A DNA stretch of 64,000 nucleotides from DIGJ01 sp041739345 (GCA_041739345.1 JBGSNZ010000021.1:124001-188000), one strand, 5' to 3'. Shown: positions 1-8,511, counted from the stretch's first letter. Notes: generated from the letters alone by a model not told the origin. Program-made: numbers and translations.

Positions 1-2
1 TT

Positions 3-179
3 AAAGTTGCAGTAATGGGTTGTGTAGTAAATGGACCGGGTGAAGCAAAAGAAGCTGATATCGGAATTGCTGGTGGTGTATCCGAAGGACTTTTGATAAA
101 AAAAGGAGAAATCATCAAAAAGATTCCAGAAGCTCAGTTACTAAATACTTTACGCGAAGAGCTGTCTAATTGGAAATAG
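3..179 (+). CDS. ispG: IspG, C-terminal end (4-hydroxy-3-methylbut-2-enyl diphosphate synthase), partial
   Basis: This is the last 58 codons of IspG (GcpE), the [4Fe-4S] enzyme of the MEP isoprenoid pathway that converts methylerythritol cyclodiphosphate to HMBPP. The visible tail contains the family-typical stretch VAVMGCVVNGPGEAKEAD followed by IGIAGG. It carries the last cluster-binding Cys (in MGCVVNGPGE). The reading frame is open to the left edge, so the gene starts outside the window. The stop lies 21 nt before polC. An ispG-polC order is common in clostridia, and the two are probably co-transcribed. Confidence 0.95.
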   Translation, partial: KVAVMGCVVNGPGEAKEADIGIAGGVSEGLLIKKGEIIKKIPEAQLLNTLREELSNWK

Positions 180-200
180 ACGAAAAAGGGAAGGATATCT

Positions 201-3200
201 ATGTATTTTTTTGAAGTATTTGATAACCTTAACACAAGTGGTGAGTTAAGTCAGTTGTTTCAGGAGGTTGAAGTCGAGAAGGTGGTGGCTTCCAAAAGTC
301 ACCGCCAGATTAAAGTACATATAAAAGGAAAACGTCTGCTTACGTTTAAAGAAATAAAAAAGATGGAATATCAACTTTGGAAACAATTATTTCAATCGAC
401 CAACAACAGTGTAATCCTAATACCTAGGTATGAGTTGCCGGAAAGTTATACGCCGGAGAAACTGATGCCTATTTATTTTGAAAGTATGTTAGACGAACTA
501 CGTGAGAATAGTGTCATTGATGCTGGAATTTTTAAAAATGCTGAAATTACAATAACAGAGAGTGAAATAAAATTAACCGTAGAGGATAATTTCATAATTA
601 AAAAGCGTACAGAAGCAATTAAGACAAAGTTAGATGAAATATTTAATGATCGATGTGGTTTTCAAATAGCCATTCGCTTTGAATATACAGAGGCGGTAAA
701 GGTAAACTACGAAGAAGAAAAACCAATTCTTTATTCCCTGGATAATATTAACCGTGATGCAAGGCAGTCCGTTGAGCAAAGTAGTGCGAAGCCTACACCA
801 ACGAAGCCACTCGAGAAAAAAGAGGAGAAAACGGTATTTAAGAAAGAGGAATACAAACGCTCTGACTGGAAGAAGAAAAAGCTGGCAGATGACCCAGATA
901 TCTTTTTTGGACGTTCTTTTGATGGTGAATTGACACCAATCAGTGACATTATTGATGAAATTGGAGAAGTAGTCATCCATGGTAAAATCTTAACTGTAGA
1001 AGATAGAGAGCTTAGAAATGAAAAGGTTCTGGTTATTTTTAATATTACAGACTTTACCGATACGATTTCAGGAAAACTTTTCTTAAAGGCTGAACAGGCA
1101 CCGGAAGTGTTAGCTGAACTTAAAAAAGGAGCCTTTGTCAAAATGAAGGGTATGGCATTGATGGATCGCTATGACCGAGATATTAGCATCAGTTCCATTG
1201 TGGGAATTAAGACAATTTCTGATTTTACGGTTAAGAGAAAAGATAACAGTGAAAAGAAACGTGTCGAGTTACATGCCCATACACTGATGAGTGATATGGA
1301 TGCGGTTGTGGATGTTAAGACCATGATTAAGCGAGCAATGTCATGGGGTCATAAATCCATTGCCATTACCGATCACGGCGTAGTTCAGGCATTTACGGAT
1401 GCAGCACATACACTTTCAAAAGACGATGACTTTAAGGTTATCTATGGTTGCGAAGCATACCTCGTGGACGATTTAAAAAGTATTATTGAAAATGATAAGG
1501 GACAAACTCTGACGGATAACTTTGTTGTATTTGATTTAGAGACGACAGGTTTTGGTCCAGTCAATGATAAAATCATTGAAATTGGAGCCATAAAGGTAGT
1601 AAATGGAGTGCTAACCGATGAAAAATTTAGTACTTTTGTAAATCCAGATATTCCAATTCCGTTTAAAATCGAACAGTTAACCGGAATCACAGATGAGATG
1701 GTACTGGATTATCCTTTGATTGACGTAATATTACCACAGTTTCTTGCGTTTTGTAAGGATTGTGTTCTTGTCGCACACAATGCATCCTTTGATGTAGGTT
1801 TTATTTCAAAAAAGGCAGAACAGTTAGGAATTAAAACGAATTTTACCGTCATTGATACGGTAGGAATGGCAAGAAGTCTGCTTCCTAATTTGAATAAATT
1901 TAAGTTAAATATAGTTGCAAAAGAGCTGGGAATATCGTTGGAGAATCACCATAGGGCAGTGGATGATGCAGGGGCTACTGCGGAAATTTTTGTGAAATTT
2001 ATTGCTATGTTACACGAAAAAGAGGTAATGACCCTAAAAGAACTTTCTAAATTTGGACAATATTCCAAAGAAACGGTTCGAAAATTACCAGCTCATCATG
2101 CGGTTATTTTAGCTAAAAATGATGTGGGACGTGTCAACTTGTATAAATTAATTTCATTATCACACATTGATTATTTTCAGAGAAGACCAAAGATTCCAAA
2201 GAGTCTGTTTGAGGAAAATCGCGAAGGTCTTATCATAGGTTCTGCTTGTGAAGCGGGAGAACTCTATCAGGCAATTCTTCGAAATGAATCGCAGGAAGAA
2301 ATTACGAGGTTGGCGAAATTCTATGATTATTTAGAAATTCAGCCGCTTGGAAATAATGCCTTTATGATAAGAGAAGATAAATATGATATTGAAAATAACG
2401 ATGACTTAATTGCTATTAATAAAAAAATAGTTGCACTTGGCGAAGAATTCAATAAACCAGTTGTAGCAACCTGTGACGTTCACTTTCTTGATCCAGAAGA
2501 TGAAGTGTACCGCCGCATCATTATGGCGGGAAAAGGATTTAAGGATGCGGATGATCAGGCTCCGCTTTATCTTCGTACGACAGAAGAGATGTTAAAGGAA
2601 TTTACCTATCTTGGATCGGATAAAGCAGAAGAGGTAGTTATTACGAATACAAATCTCATTGCAGACATGTGTGAAAAAATTTCTCCAGTACGACCGGATA
2701 AATGTGCCCCTATTATCGAAGATTCGGATAAAACCTTATCTGAAATCTGCTATAATAAGGCACACTCCATGTATGGAGAAAACCTTCCAAAGATTGTAAA
2801 AGATCGGTTAGATAAAGAATTACATTCCATTATTACAAATGGATTTGCGGTTATGTATATTATTGCGCAGAAACTGGTATGGAAATCAAATGAAGATGGA
2901 TATCTGGTAGGATCACGTGGTTCGGTAGGTTCATCTTTTGTTGCGACAATGTCAGGTATTACAGAGGTAAATCCATTGCCAGCACATTATTACTGTACCC
3001 ACTGTTTTTATTCTGATTTTGATTCGGATGAGGTAAAAGAATACGCTGGACGCTCCGGCTGTGATATGCCAGATAAGAACTGCCCAGTCTGTGGAAAACA
3101 ACTAAGTAAAGATGGACACGAAATTCCATTTGAAACTTTCTTGGGATTTTATGGCGATAAAGAACCGGATATCGACCTTAACTTCTCGGGAGAGTACCAA

Positions 3201-4604
3201 AACCATGCTCATGACTATACGGAAATTATTTTTGGAAAAGGTCAGACGTTTCGTGCTGGTACCATTGGTACGTTAGCCGAAAAGACGGCGTATGGATACG
3301 TATTAAAATATAATGAGGAACGCGATATTCATAAAAGGAGAGCTGAAATTGAGCGAATCGCAGGAGGTTGCGTTGGAGTTAGAAGAACTACAGGACAGCA
3401 TCCAGGCGGGATTATTGTACTTCCTTTGGGGGAGGAAATTTATTCATTTACTCCAGTACAAAGACCGGCAAATGATATGACTACGAAGACGATTACCACA
3501 CACTTTGATTATCACTCCATTGACCATAACTTATTAAAGCTTGATATTCTAGGACACGACGATCCGACTATGATTCGTATGCTACAAGATCTTACCGGTA
3601 TTGACCCAGTAAATGAAATTCAAATGGATAACCAGAAAGTATTGTCACTATTCGATAACGCTTCTGCACTCAATATTCCACCAAATGACCCAATTGGGCT
3701 TGATCTTGGAAGTCTTGGTATTCCGGAGTTTGGAACAGATTTTGTTATGCAGATGCTAAGGGATACAAAACCTAAGACATTTTCCGACCTGGTTCGTATA
3801 TCGGGTCTGTCTCATGGTACTGATGTATGGTTAAACAATGCGCAGTACTATATTGCAAACGGAGACTGCACACTTTCATCAGCAATCTGTACCCGTGATG
3901 ATATTATGACCTTCCTGATTCATACCGGAGTGGAAGATGGTCTTGCATTCAAAATCATGGAGAGTGTGCGTAAAGGAAAAGGTTTGTCAACTGATATGGA
4001 AAAAGCAATGTTAGAATCCAATGTTCCAGCATGGTACATTGAATCTTGCAAAAAGATTAAATATATGTTCCCAAAAGCCCATGCAGCAGCATATGTCATG
4101 ATGGCATTTCGAATTGCTTACTTTAAGGTATATATACCACTTGCATATTATGCAGCGTATTTTAGTATTCGTGCATCTGCCTTTAACTATGAAATGATGT
4201 GCCAGGGTAGGGAAAAGTTAGAGTACCATATGCATGATTACGAACGTCGAAGCAATGAACTGACTAAAAAGGAACAGGATACTTATAAAGATATGAAAAT
4301 TGTGCAGGAGATGTATGCAAGAGGATTCGAATTTCTTAAGCTTGATGTATTCAAAGCCAAGGCTCATCACTTCCAAATTATGGACGATAAGCTTATGCCT
4401 TCTTTAAGTACAATTGAAGGACTTGGAGACAAAGCGGCTGACGGTGTAGTGGAAGCAGCATTACAAGGGCCTTTTCTTTCACAGGATGATTTTAAGCAGC
4501 GAGCGAAAGTCAGCCAAACTGTAGTTGACAGTATGGCAGCAATGGGACTTTTAGGTGATTTGCCAATTTCAAATCAGATGTCATTAATGGATTTTTTATT
4601 ATAA
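201..4604 (+). CDS. polC: DNA polymerase III alpha subunit, PolC type
   Basis: Replicative DNA polymerase of low-GC Gram-positives, combining polymerase and proofreading exonuclease. The 1467-residue length is normal for PolC. In order: an N-terminal domain, a charged linker (about 190-235), an OB-fold (about 250-345), and a PHP domain starting near residue 354 (VELHAHTLMSDMDA). The PHP domain is split by a DEDD exonuclease (about 440-600: FDLETTGFG, VAHNASFDVGF, HHRAVDDAGAT). Then comes a four-cysteine zinc site (CTHC near 931 and CPVCG near 963). The polymerase palm has PDIDLNFSG, with catalytic Asp near 990 and 992. Start: ATG preceded by GGGAAGG at the usual distance. No damage is seen. 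Confidence 0.98.
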   Translation: MYFFEVFDNLNTSGELSQLFQEVEVEKVVASKSHRQIKVHIKGKRLLTFKEIKKMEYQLWKQLFQSTNNSVILIPRYELPESYTPEKLMPIYFESMLDELRENSVIDAGIFKNAEITITESEIKLTVEDNFIIKKRTEAIKTKLDEIFNDRCGFQIAIRFEYTEAVKVNYEEEKPILYSLDNINRDARQSVEQSSAKPTPTKPLEKKEEKTVFKKEEYKRSDWKKKKLADDPDIFFGRSFDGELTPISDIIDEIGEVVIHGKILTVEDRELRNEKVLVIFNITDFTDTISGKLFLKAEQAPEVLAELKKGAFVKMKGMALMDRYDRDISISSIVGIKTISDFTVKRKDNSEKKRVELHAHTLMSDMDAVVDVKTMIKRAMSWGHKSIAITDHGVVQAFTDAAHTLSKDDDFKVIYGCEAYLVDDLKSIIENDKGQTLTDNFVVFDLETTGFGPVNDKIIEIGAIKVVNGVLTDEKFSTFVNPDIPIPFKIEQLTGITDEMVLDYPLIDVILPQFLAFCKDCVLVAHNASFDVGFISKKAEQLGIKTNFTVIDTVGMARSLLPNLNKFKLNIVAKELGISLENHHRAVDDAGATAEIFVKFIAMLHEKEVMTLKELSKFGQYSKETVRKLPAHHAVILAKNDVGRVNLYKLISLSHIDYFQRRPKIPKSLFEENREGLIIGSACEAGELYQAILRNESQEEITRLAKFYDYLEIQPLGNNAFMIREDKYDIENNDDLIAINKKIVALGEEFNKPVVATCDVHFLDPEDEVYRRIIMAGKGFKDADDQAPLYLRTTEEMLKEFTYLGSDKAEEVVITNTNLIADMCEKISPVRPDKCAPIIEDSDKTLSEICYNKAHSMYGENLPKIVKDRLDKELHSIITNGFAVMYIIAQKLVWKSNEDGYLVGSRGSVGSSFVATMSGITEVNPLPAHYYCTHCFYSDFDSDEVKEYAGRSGCDMPDKNCPVCGKQLSKDGHEIPFETFLGFYGDKEPDIDLNFSGEYQNHAHDYTEIIFGKGQTFRAGTIGTLAEKTAYGYVLKYNEERDIHKRRAEIERIAGGCVGVRRTTGQHPGGIIVLPLGEEIYSFTPVQRPANDMTTKTITTHFDYHSIDHNLLKLDILGHDDPTMIRMLQDLTGIDPVNEIQMDNQKVLSLFDNASALNIPPNDPIGLDLGSLGIPEFGTDFVMQMLRDTKPKTFSDLVRISGLSHGTDVWLNNAQYYIANGDCTLSSAICTRDDIMTFLIHTGVEDGLAFKIMESVRKGKGLSTDMEKAMLESNVPAWYIESCKKIKYMFPKAHAAAYVMMAFRIAYFKVYIPLAYYAAYFSIRASAFNYEMMCQGREKLEYHMHDYERRSNELTKKEQDTYKDMKIVQEMYARGFEFLKLDVFKAKAHHFQIMDDKLMPSLSTIEGLGDKAADGVVEAALQGPFLSQDDFKQRAKVSQTVVDSMAAMGLLGDLPISNQMSLMDFLL

Positions 4605-4643
4605 ATAGGCATATAAATGTGCTTAGGAACGAGGTATTAAATT

Positions 4644-5285
4644 ATGGAAAAAGAATTATTAAGTGCAGGTTTACAATTTATCCGGGATATTTTTTCAAAC
4701 GATTATAGTGGACATGATTATTTCCACAGTGTAAGGGTATTACATATGGCTACTACCATATGTAAAGCCGAACATGGAGATTTGGAGACCGTAGAGATGG
4801 CTGCATTATTACATGATGTGGATGATTATAAATTGTTTGAGAGTGAAGGCTTATATCCAAATGCAATGAGCTTTATGAAGGCAAATGGTTTCACAGATGA
4901 AACAATGAAACGTATATGCAACATAATAGCTTCGATTTCATATAAAGGTAAAGATACATTGGTTCCAGATACCTTAGAAGGTAGAATTGTCCAGGATGCG
5001 GATAGACTTGATGCGATTGGTGCGATTGGGATAGCCAGAGTATTTGCTTATGGAGGAAGTAAAAATAGAAGTATTTATAATCCAGAGGATAAACCAAAAG
5101 AAGAAATGGACTTTGAAGCATATAAAAACAACAACGGTTCAAGTATCAATCACTTTTATGAAAAATTATTAAAATTAAAAGATTTGATGAATACTAAAAC
5201 AGGAATAAAGATGGCAGAAAACCGTCATTCTTATATGATGGGATATCTGGAAGAATTTTATGCTGAATGGGATGGCATAAATTAA
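4644..5285 (+). CDS. HD-domain phosphohydrolase (YedJ-like)
   Basis: A 213-residue single-domain HD-superfamily metal-dependent phosphohydrolase. The metal-binding signature is visible as H28 (DYFHSVRV), H57-D58 (AALLHDVDDY) and an Asp in QDADRLDAIGAIG near 118. This pattern resembles the E. coli YedJ group of predicted HD hydrolases, whose substrate is not established; nucleotide-type phosphates are likely for the superfamily. It lies 39 nt downstream of polC in the same direction and is followed by a strong intrinsic terminator, so it probably ends the ispG-polC transcript. Fold assignment is firm; substrate unknown. Confidence 0.85.
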   Translation: MEKELLSAGLQFIRDIFSNDYSGHDYFHSVRVLHMATTICKAEHGDLETVEMAALLHDVDDYKLFESEGLYPNAMSFMKANGFTDETMKRICNIIASISYKGKDTLVPDTLEGRIVQDADRLDAIGAIGIARVFAYGGSKNRSIYNPEDKPKEEMDFEAYKNNNGSSINHFYEKLLKLKDLMNTKTGIKMAENRHSYMMGYLEEFYAEWDGIN

Positions 5286-5332
5286 TTATAATGTACATTT
5301 ACCAATAAAGACACGGAGTATTTGATATGGAG

Positions 5333-5371
5333 TCCCTTATTCGACTGTTAAAGGTTGAATAAGGGATTTTT
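5333..5371 (+). terminator. Intrinsic terminator after the polC-HD genes
   Basis: A 13-bp stem (TCCCTTATTCGAC paired with its complement at 5354-5366, one G-U pair) with an 8-nt loop is followed by TTTTT and then a further T-rich stretch. Confidence 0.85.
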
Positions 5372-5551
5372 GCGGTTTTGCTATACCAATATATAATATA
5401 CGTTAACAAGAAAAGATTTCAGTAAATAATGATAGAAATAATAAATAATCAGATAAAAACAACCGATATATACATTAAGAAGGAAAATAACCAGATATTT
5501 GAATTTGTATTGTAAAAGGATTTACAATGTATGCGCAAGGAGGGCTTGAAT

Positions 5552-6103
5552 ATGAGTATTAGAGGAAAAAACGAAAATACACTAAATAAAATAAATCCTT
5601 ATATCTATGAACAAATAAACAATATCCCAAATAAAAGGGTAAAAAGGATTTATGATCAATATAGTAAAGGAAAGTCAATTACAATAGATGATTTAAAATA
5701 CTTATGGTTGAATGATTTTGAAGGCTGTACGAAACTTGTCAGAAATTTCGTTGAAACGAAAAATGATCATGGAAGAAAGACAGAGTCTAATGACATGGAA
5801 AATGTCGGATTTGAAAAGAGAAATACAGAAATTGCAAAGGAACAGCACAATCACATGGATTCTAAATCCGATACAGATAATACAATTGATACATTAAAAG
5901 ATATAACGGAAATTATGAAATCGATAAAATTAATGAGAGAAAATATGAGTGAGAGTGAACGAATGGATATGTCAATTAACTTATTTGAAACATTAGAACT
6001 AAATAAATTAGCAAAGAATATGCAGAATTGGGACGACGCATTTTTAGGAAAAATGGTTATGTATACATATGATGAAAAGAAAGAATTTAATGTCGTAGTT
6101 TAA
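5552..6103 (+). CDS. Unknown hydrophilic protein, 183 aa
   Basis: I do not recognise this protein. It is highly charged and hydrophilic, has no signal peptide or membrane segment, and is rich in Lys, Glu, Asp, Asn and Met. The N-terminal part (NPYIYEQINNIPNKRVKRIYDQ) looks helical. A low-complexity middle (about 75-115) is followed by a helical segment with an MSESERMDMS stretch. I chose the ATG at 5552 over the in-frame ATG at 5531 because AAGGAGG (5537-5543) sits 8 nt before it and overlaps the upstream alternative. It stands alone between a terminator and the Asp leader promoter. Confidence 0.7.
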   Translation: MSIRGKNENTLNKINPYIYEQINNIPNKRVKRIYDQYSKGKSITIDDLKYLWLNDFEGCTKLVRNFVETKNDHGRKTESNDMENVGFEKRNTEIAKEQHNHMDSKSDTDNTIDTLKDITEIMKSIKLMRENMSESERMDMSINLFETLELNKLAKNMQNWDDAFLGKMVMYTYDEKKEFNVVV

Positions 6104-6134
6104 CAACTGTCAGATTAGAAAGAAAGTGTTTTAC

Positions 6135-6163
6135 TTGACACCCATAAAAAAGTGTGTTAATTT
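6135..6163 (+). promoter_or_regulatory. SigA-type promoter of the aspS leader
   Basis: A perfect -35 TTGACA (6135-6140) is separated by 17 nt from the -10 TAATTT (6158-6163). Transcription would begin near 6170, just upstream of the leader ORF. Confidence 0.8.
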
Positions 6164-6192
6164 AGTAAGAAAAATTAAGGTAGGTAATTGCT

Positions 6193-6240
6193 ATGTATTC
6201 AAGATTTATTTTTAAGACAAATAGGGACGACGATAAGTAG
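6193..6240 (+). CDS. Asp-rich leader peptide (15 aa), putative attenuator ORF
   Basis: ATG at 6193 follows AAGGTAGG with 8-nt spacing and encodes MYSRFIFKTNRDDDK before TAG. Residues 12-14 are three consecutive Asp codons (GAC GAC GAT, 6226-6234), with an Asn codon two positions before. The stop codon overlaps the first strand of a hairpin series that ends in an intrinsic terminator at 6350, and the next full gene is an aspartyl-tRNA synthetase. Coding for the limiting amino acid directly ahead of such hairpins is the hallmark of ribosome-mediated attenuation. No homologue is known to me. Confidence 0.65.
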   Translation: MYSRFIFKTNRDDDK

Positions 6241-6350
6241 CGATTGTAGCTGTGAATAATCATAGGTGCAATCGCTTAAAGTGTTGTGCCTATGTGGAGA
6301 TACGTGATGGAACCACATTGGTAACGTTTACCATTGGTGGTTCTTTTTTT
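6239..6350 (+). promoter_or_regulatory. Candidate Asp-responsive transcription attenuator
   Basis: Five complementary segments can be seen. Segment 1 (6239-6246, AGCGATTG) pairs with segment 2 (6269-6276). Segment 2' (6261-6270, CATAGGTGCA) overlaps it and pairs with 3 (6285-6294, TGTGCCTATG). Segment 3' (6292-6297, ATGTGG) pairs with 4 (6313-6318). Segment 4 also forms the 5' strand of the terminator (6310-6316 with 6337-6343, plus inner stem 6319-6324/6328-6333), followed by seven T. Inferred logic: a ribosome stalled on the Asp codons leaves segment 1 free, giving 1:2 and then 3:4 antitermination. A ribosome at the stop codon masks segment 1, giving 2:3 and termination. The 3:4 helix is short. 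Confidence 0.55.
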
Positions 6351-6390
6351 ATACAAAAATGGGAAACCGATGAGGAAAGGGGGTGATACA

Positions 6391-6453
6391 ATGAGACATA
6401 AAGACGATGTCTGCATGGATTTGGATAACATAAAAAGATATACCCAATTTTAA
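6391..6453 (+). CDS. Second Asp-rich mini-ORF (20 aa) upstream of aspS
   Basis: ATG at 6391 is preceded by an exceptionally strong ribosome site (GGAAAGGGGGTGAT). The ORF encodes a 20-residue peptide with four Asp and one Asn (KDD, then MDLDN) before TAA at 6451. It lies between the attenuator terminator and the synthetase start, so it is only transcribed on readthrough. It could be a second translational control peptide or a decayed gene start. The following stretch is extremely A-rich, with three direct copies of AGATAAATAAAA (about 6466-6500). Confidence 0.4.
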   Translation: MRHKDDVCMDLDNIKRYTQF

Positions 6454-6579
6454 ATAGGCAATACAAGATAAATAAAAAGATAAATAAAAAGATAAATATA
6501 AAATAGCCATTAAAAGTAGGTAAATTAAAATAAAATAAATAAGTAAGAGTAAAATCAAACACGAATAGGAGTAAATGAG

Positions 6580-7971
6580 ATGAAAATGATAACACAAAAC
6601 CAATACAAACGAAATGCATCTATATTAAATCAATATAAATTTACACAGGAAGAGATCAATGGAGCTTTTGAGAACAAAGACATTGAGGCAGACGAGATTT
6701 GTGAGCATATAGGAGAAGAAATTTTAATTCATGGCAGTATTTACAAAGTTCGCAAGATGAGCCAGTTTGCATTTGTATTACTTCGATGTAAACGAGAAAT
6801 CCTTCAATGTGTTTATAGTGAGGAATTTTCCGCCTTTCCACTGCACGTGCTTATGGAAGAAAGCTGTGTTTTTATAAAAGCAAAGGTAGTTAAAGAAGAG
6901 AGGGCAAAGAGTGGAGTTGAACTTCATCTATTAGAAGTAAAGGTGTTATCAACTGCTAAGGAAGAGAGCCCGGTCGTTATTCATAATAAAGTATTGGATG
7001 CTTCATTAGAAACAATATTAAATTACCGTCCTATTACCCTGCGAAATGAAAAAGAGAGAGCAATTTTTAAACTGCAGGAGGGAATTGTTCGAGGTTTTCG
7101 CGAGTTTTTGTATCAGGAAAAATTTACAGAGATTCATACACCAAAGATTGTAGCAGCAGGCGCAGAAGGAGGAGCAAATATATTTTCTGTCCCATATTTT
7201 GGTAAGGAGGCATATTTGGCACAAAGCCCACAAGTATATAAGCAGATGATGGTAGGAGTTTATGAGAGAGTTTTTGAGATTGGTCCGGTATTTCGTGCAG
7301 AAAAGCATGATACAAGCAGACATCTAAATGAGTATACCAGTATTGACTTTGAACTGGGATATATCGAAAGTTTTTATGAAATCATGCAGATGGAAACGAA
7401 GATGCTCCAATTTATGTTTCGATATATAGGCAATCATTATCAAAAGGAATTAGAGTTGCTAAAGGTAGAAGTGCCTGAGACTACATCAATACCAAGCATT
7501 AAATTCAGGGAAGCAAAGGAATTGATTTCAAATGTTTACCAAAGAGAAATCAAAGATTTTGAAGACTTTGAACCAGAGGAAGAGAAATTACTATCGGAAC
7601 TAATCAAGATAAAAACAGGCTCCGAGTTTATTTTTGTCACCCATTACCCAAGTGTAAAGCGACCATTTTATGCAATGGAGAGCAGAGAGAACAAAGAAGA
7701 GACCTTAAGCTTCGATCTAATATTTCGCGGATTAGAGATAACAACCGGTGGTCAGCGTATTCATAACTATGAAGAGCAGATTGAGAAAATGAAAAAAAGA
7801 GGAATGACAATTTCTCTTTTTGAAAGCTATTTGATGATGCATAAATATGGAATGCCTCCACATGGCGGTTTAGGACTTGGTCTGGAGCGTTTAACCAGTC
7901 GGCTGTTAAATCAAGATAACGTAAGGAGTGCAACCCTGTTTCCAAGAGATATAAACCGTTTAATTCCATAA
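6580..7971 (+). CDS. aspS: Aspartyl-tRNA synthetase, archaeal/non-discriminating type
   Basis: Class IIb aminoacyl-tRNA synthetase of 463 residues, close to the short archaeal/eukaryotic AspRS rather than the ~590-residue bacterial form. An N-terminal OB-fold anticodon-binding domain (about 40-135) precedes the catalytic core. Visible are GGANIFSVPYFGKEAYLAQS, the motif 2 loop FRAEKHDTSRHLNE (near 238) and motif 3 GLGLGLERL (near 430). The His-Asp version of the motif 2 loop favours AspRS over AsnRS. Proteins of this type often charge both tRNA-Asp and tRNA-Asn, with GatCAB completing Asn-tRNA. Whether this one does is inference. Start: ATG at 6580 with TAGGAGT 8 nt before; ATG at 6586 is an alternative. 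Confidence 0.85.
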   Translation: MKMITQNQYKRNASILNQYKFTQEEINGAFENKDIEADEICEHIGEEILIHGSIYKVRKMSQFAFVLLRCKREILQCVYSEEFSAFPLHVLMEESCVFIKAKVVKEERAKSGVELHLLEVKVLSTAKEESPVVIHNKVLDASLETILNYRPITLRNEKERAIFKLQEGIVRGFREFLYQEKFTEIHTPKIVAAGAEGGANIFSVPYFGKEAYLAQSPQVYKQMMVGVYERVFEIGPVFRAEKHDTSRHLNEYTSIDFELGYIESFYEIMQMETKMLQFMFRYIGNHYQKELELLKVEVPETTSIPSIKFREAKELISNVYQREIKDFEDFEPEEEKLLSELIKIKTGSEFIFVTHYPSVKRPFYAMESRENKEETLSFDLIFRGLEITTGGQRIHNYEEQIEKMKKRGMTISLFESYLMMHKYGMPPHGGLGLGLERLTSRLLNQDNVRSATLFPRDINRLIP

Positions 7972-8132
7972 ACTAGATGGAATTGGAAAAATTTACAATT
8001 GCATCTTTTTTAATTGATACTGTTACGTTATACGAAATCGTATTGGAAATAGATATTTCACACAGGTATTTATGAATTAGGTTTTGCATGAAAACGAGAT
8101 AATATATACTAAAAGAGAAAAAGGGGAATTAC

Positions 8133-8224
8133 ATGGCTAAGATAAAGATAAGGCACCTAAGTTTGACATTAAATGTCCAGATGAGGGAAGAGTAGTTGTA
8201 CATGTTGAACGGCTAGAAGAATAA
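8133..8224 (+). pseudogene. Tiny frameshifted gene (about 30 aa)
   Basis: An ATG at 8133 with a good ribosome site (AAAAAGGGGAATT) opens a frame that stops after 20 codons at 8193-8195. The -1 frame from 8141 instead continues as KDKAPKFDIKCPDEGRVVVH and ends in VERLEE at 8222-8224, which looks like real protein. Restoring one base after the third codon would give MAKDKDKAPKF and so on, a 30-residue protein. I therefore read this as a small gene broken by one base loss. A sequencing error or programmed frameshift is possible. Family unknown. Confidence 0.4.
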
Positions 8225-8303
8225 ACTCATAGTATAGATAATAATGCTAATTTAGTATTATTGAAGGAAAATTTCACAAAGTAAGTTCAAAAAAACATCC
8301 GTT

Positions 8304-8474
8304 GATAAAAATCGGCGCAAATACAAACCGACCACTACGACTTTCACGATGTTTTGCTGAGACAATGTAGAAAAATGGATGCCCGAAAGCATCCATTTTT
8401 ACTACGCCCATGGCTCATCAAAACGAATATCGTGATGGAGTAGTGGTCGGTTTGTATTTGCGTCGATTTTTATC
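8304..8474. repeat. 171-nt long imperfect palindrome between convergent genes
   Basis: The outer arms 8304-8338 and 8440-8474 are complementary over 34 of 35 positions, the exception being G-U compatible. Middle arms pair in pieces: CACGAT 8345-8350 with 8429-8434, and GTTTTG..TGAG 8351-8360 with 8414-8424. The centre is a strong hairpin, 8367-8382 with 8389-8405. There is no coding capacity. It lies between the aspS side (+) and adhE (-) and could serve as a bidirectional terminator or be a MITE-like element. Its sequence is unrelated to the palindrome family at 36.9, 56.8 and 60.4 kb. Confidence 0.8.
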
Positions 8475-8511
8475 TTCAGTACCTATTTTAACGTTTATCT
8501 CAATTTAGACT

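Noticed and set aside
6300..6350. T-box riboswitch suggested by TGGAACCAC before the terminator
   Set aside because: The TGGNACC-like run is itself the 5' strand of the terminator, instead of lying upstream of it as in T-boxes. Only ~140 nt separate the predicted transcript start from it, with no recognisable Stem I. A translated leader ORF with Asp codons explains the region better. An Rfam RF00230 search would decide.
8304..8474. This palindrome as a fourth member of the 36.9/56.8/60.4-kb family
   Set aside because: It shares no sequence with the others (no CCTCAATACGATTA core); only the general form and genomic setting agree.
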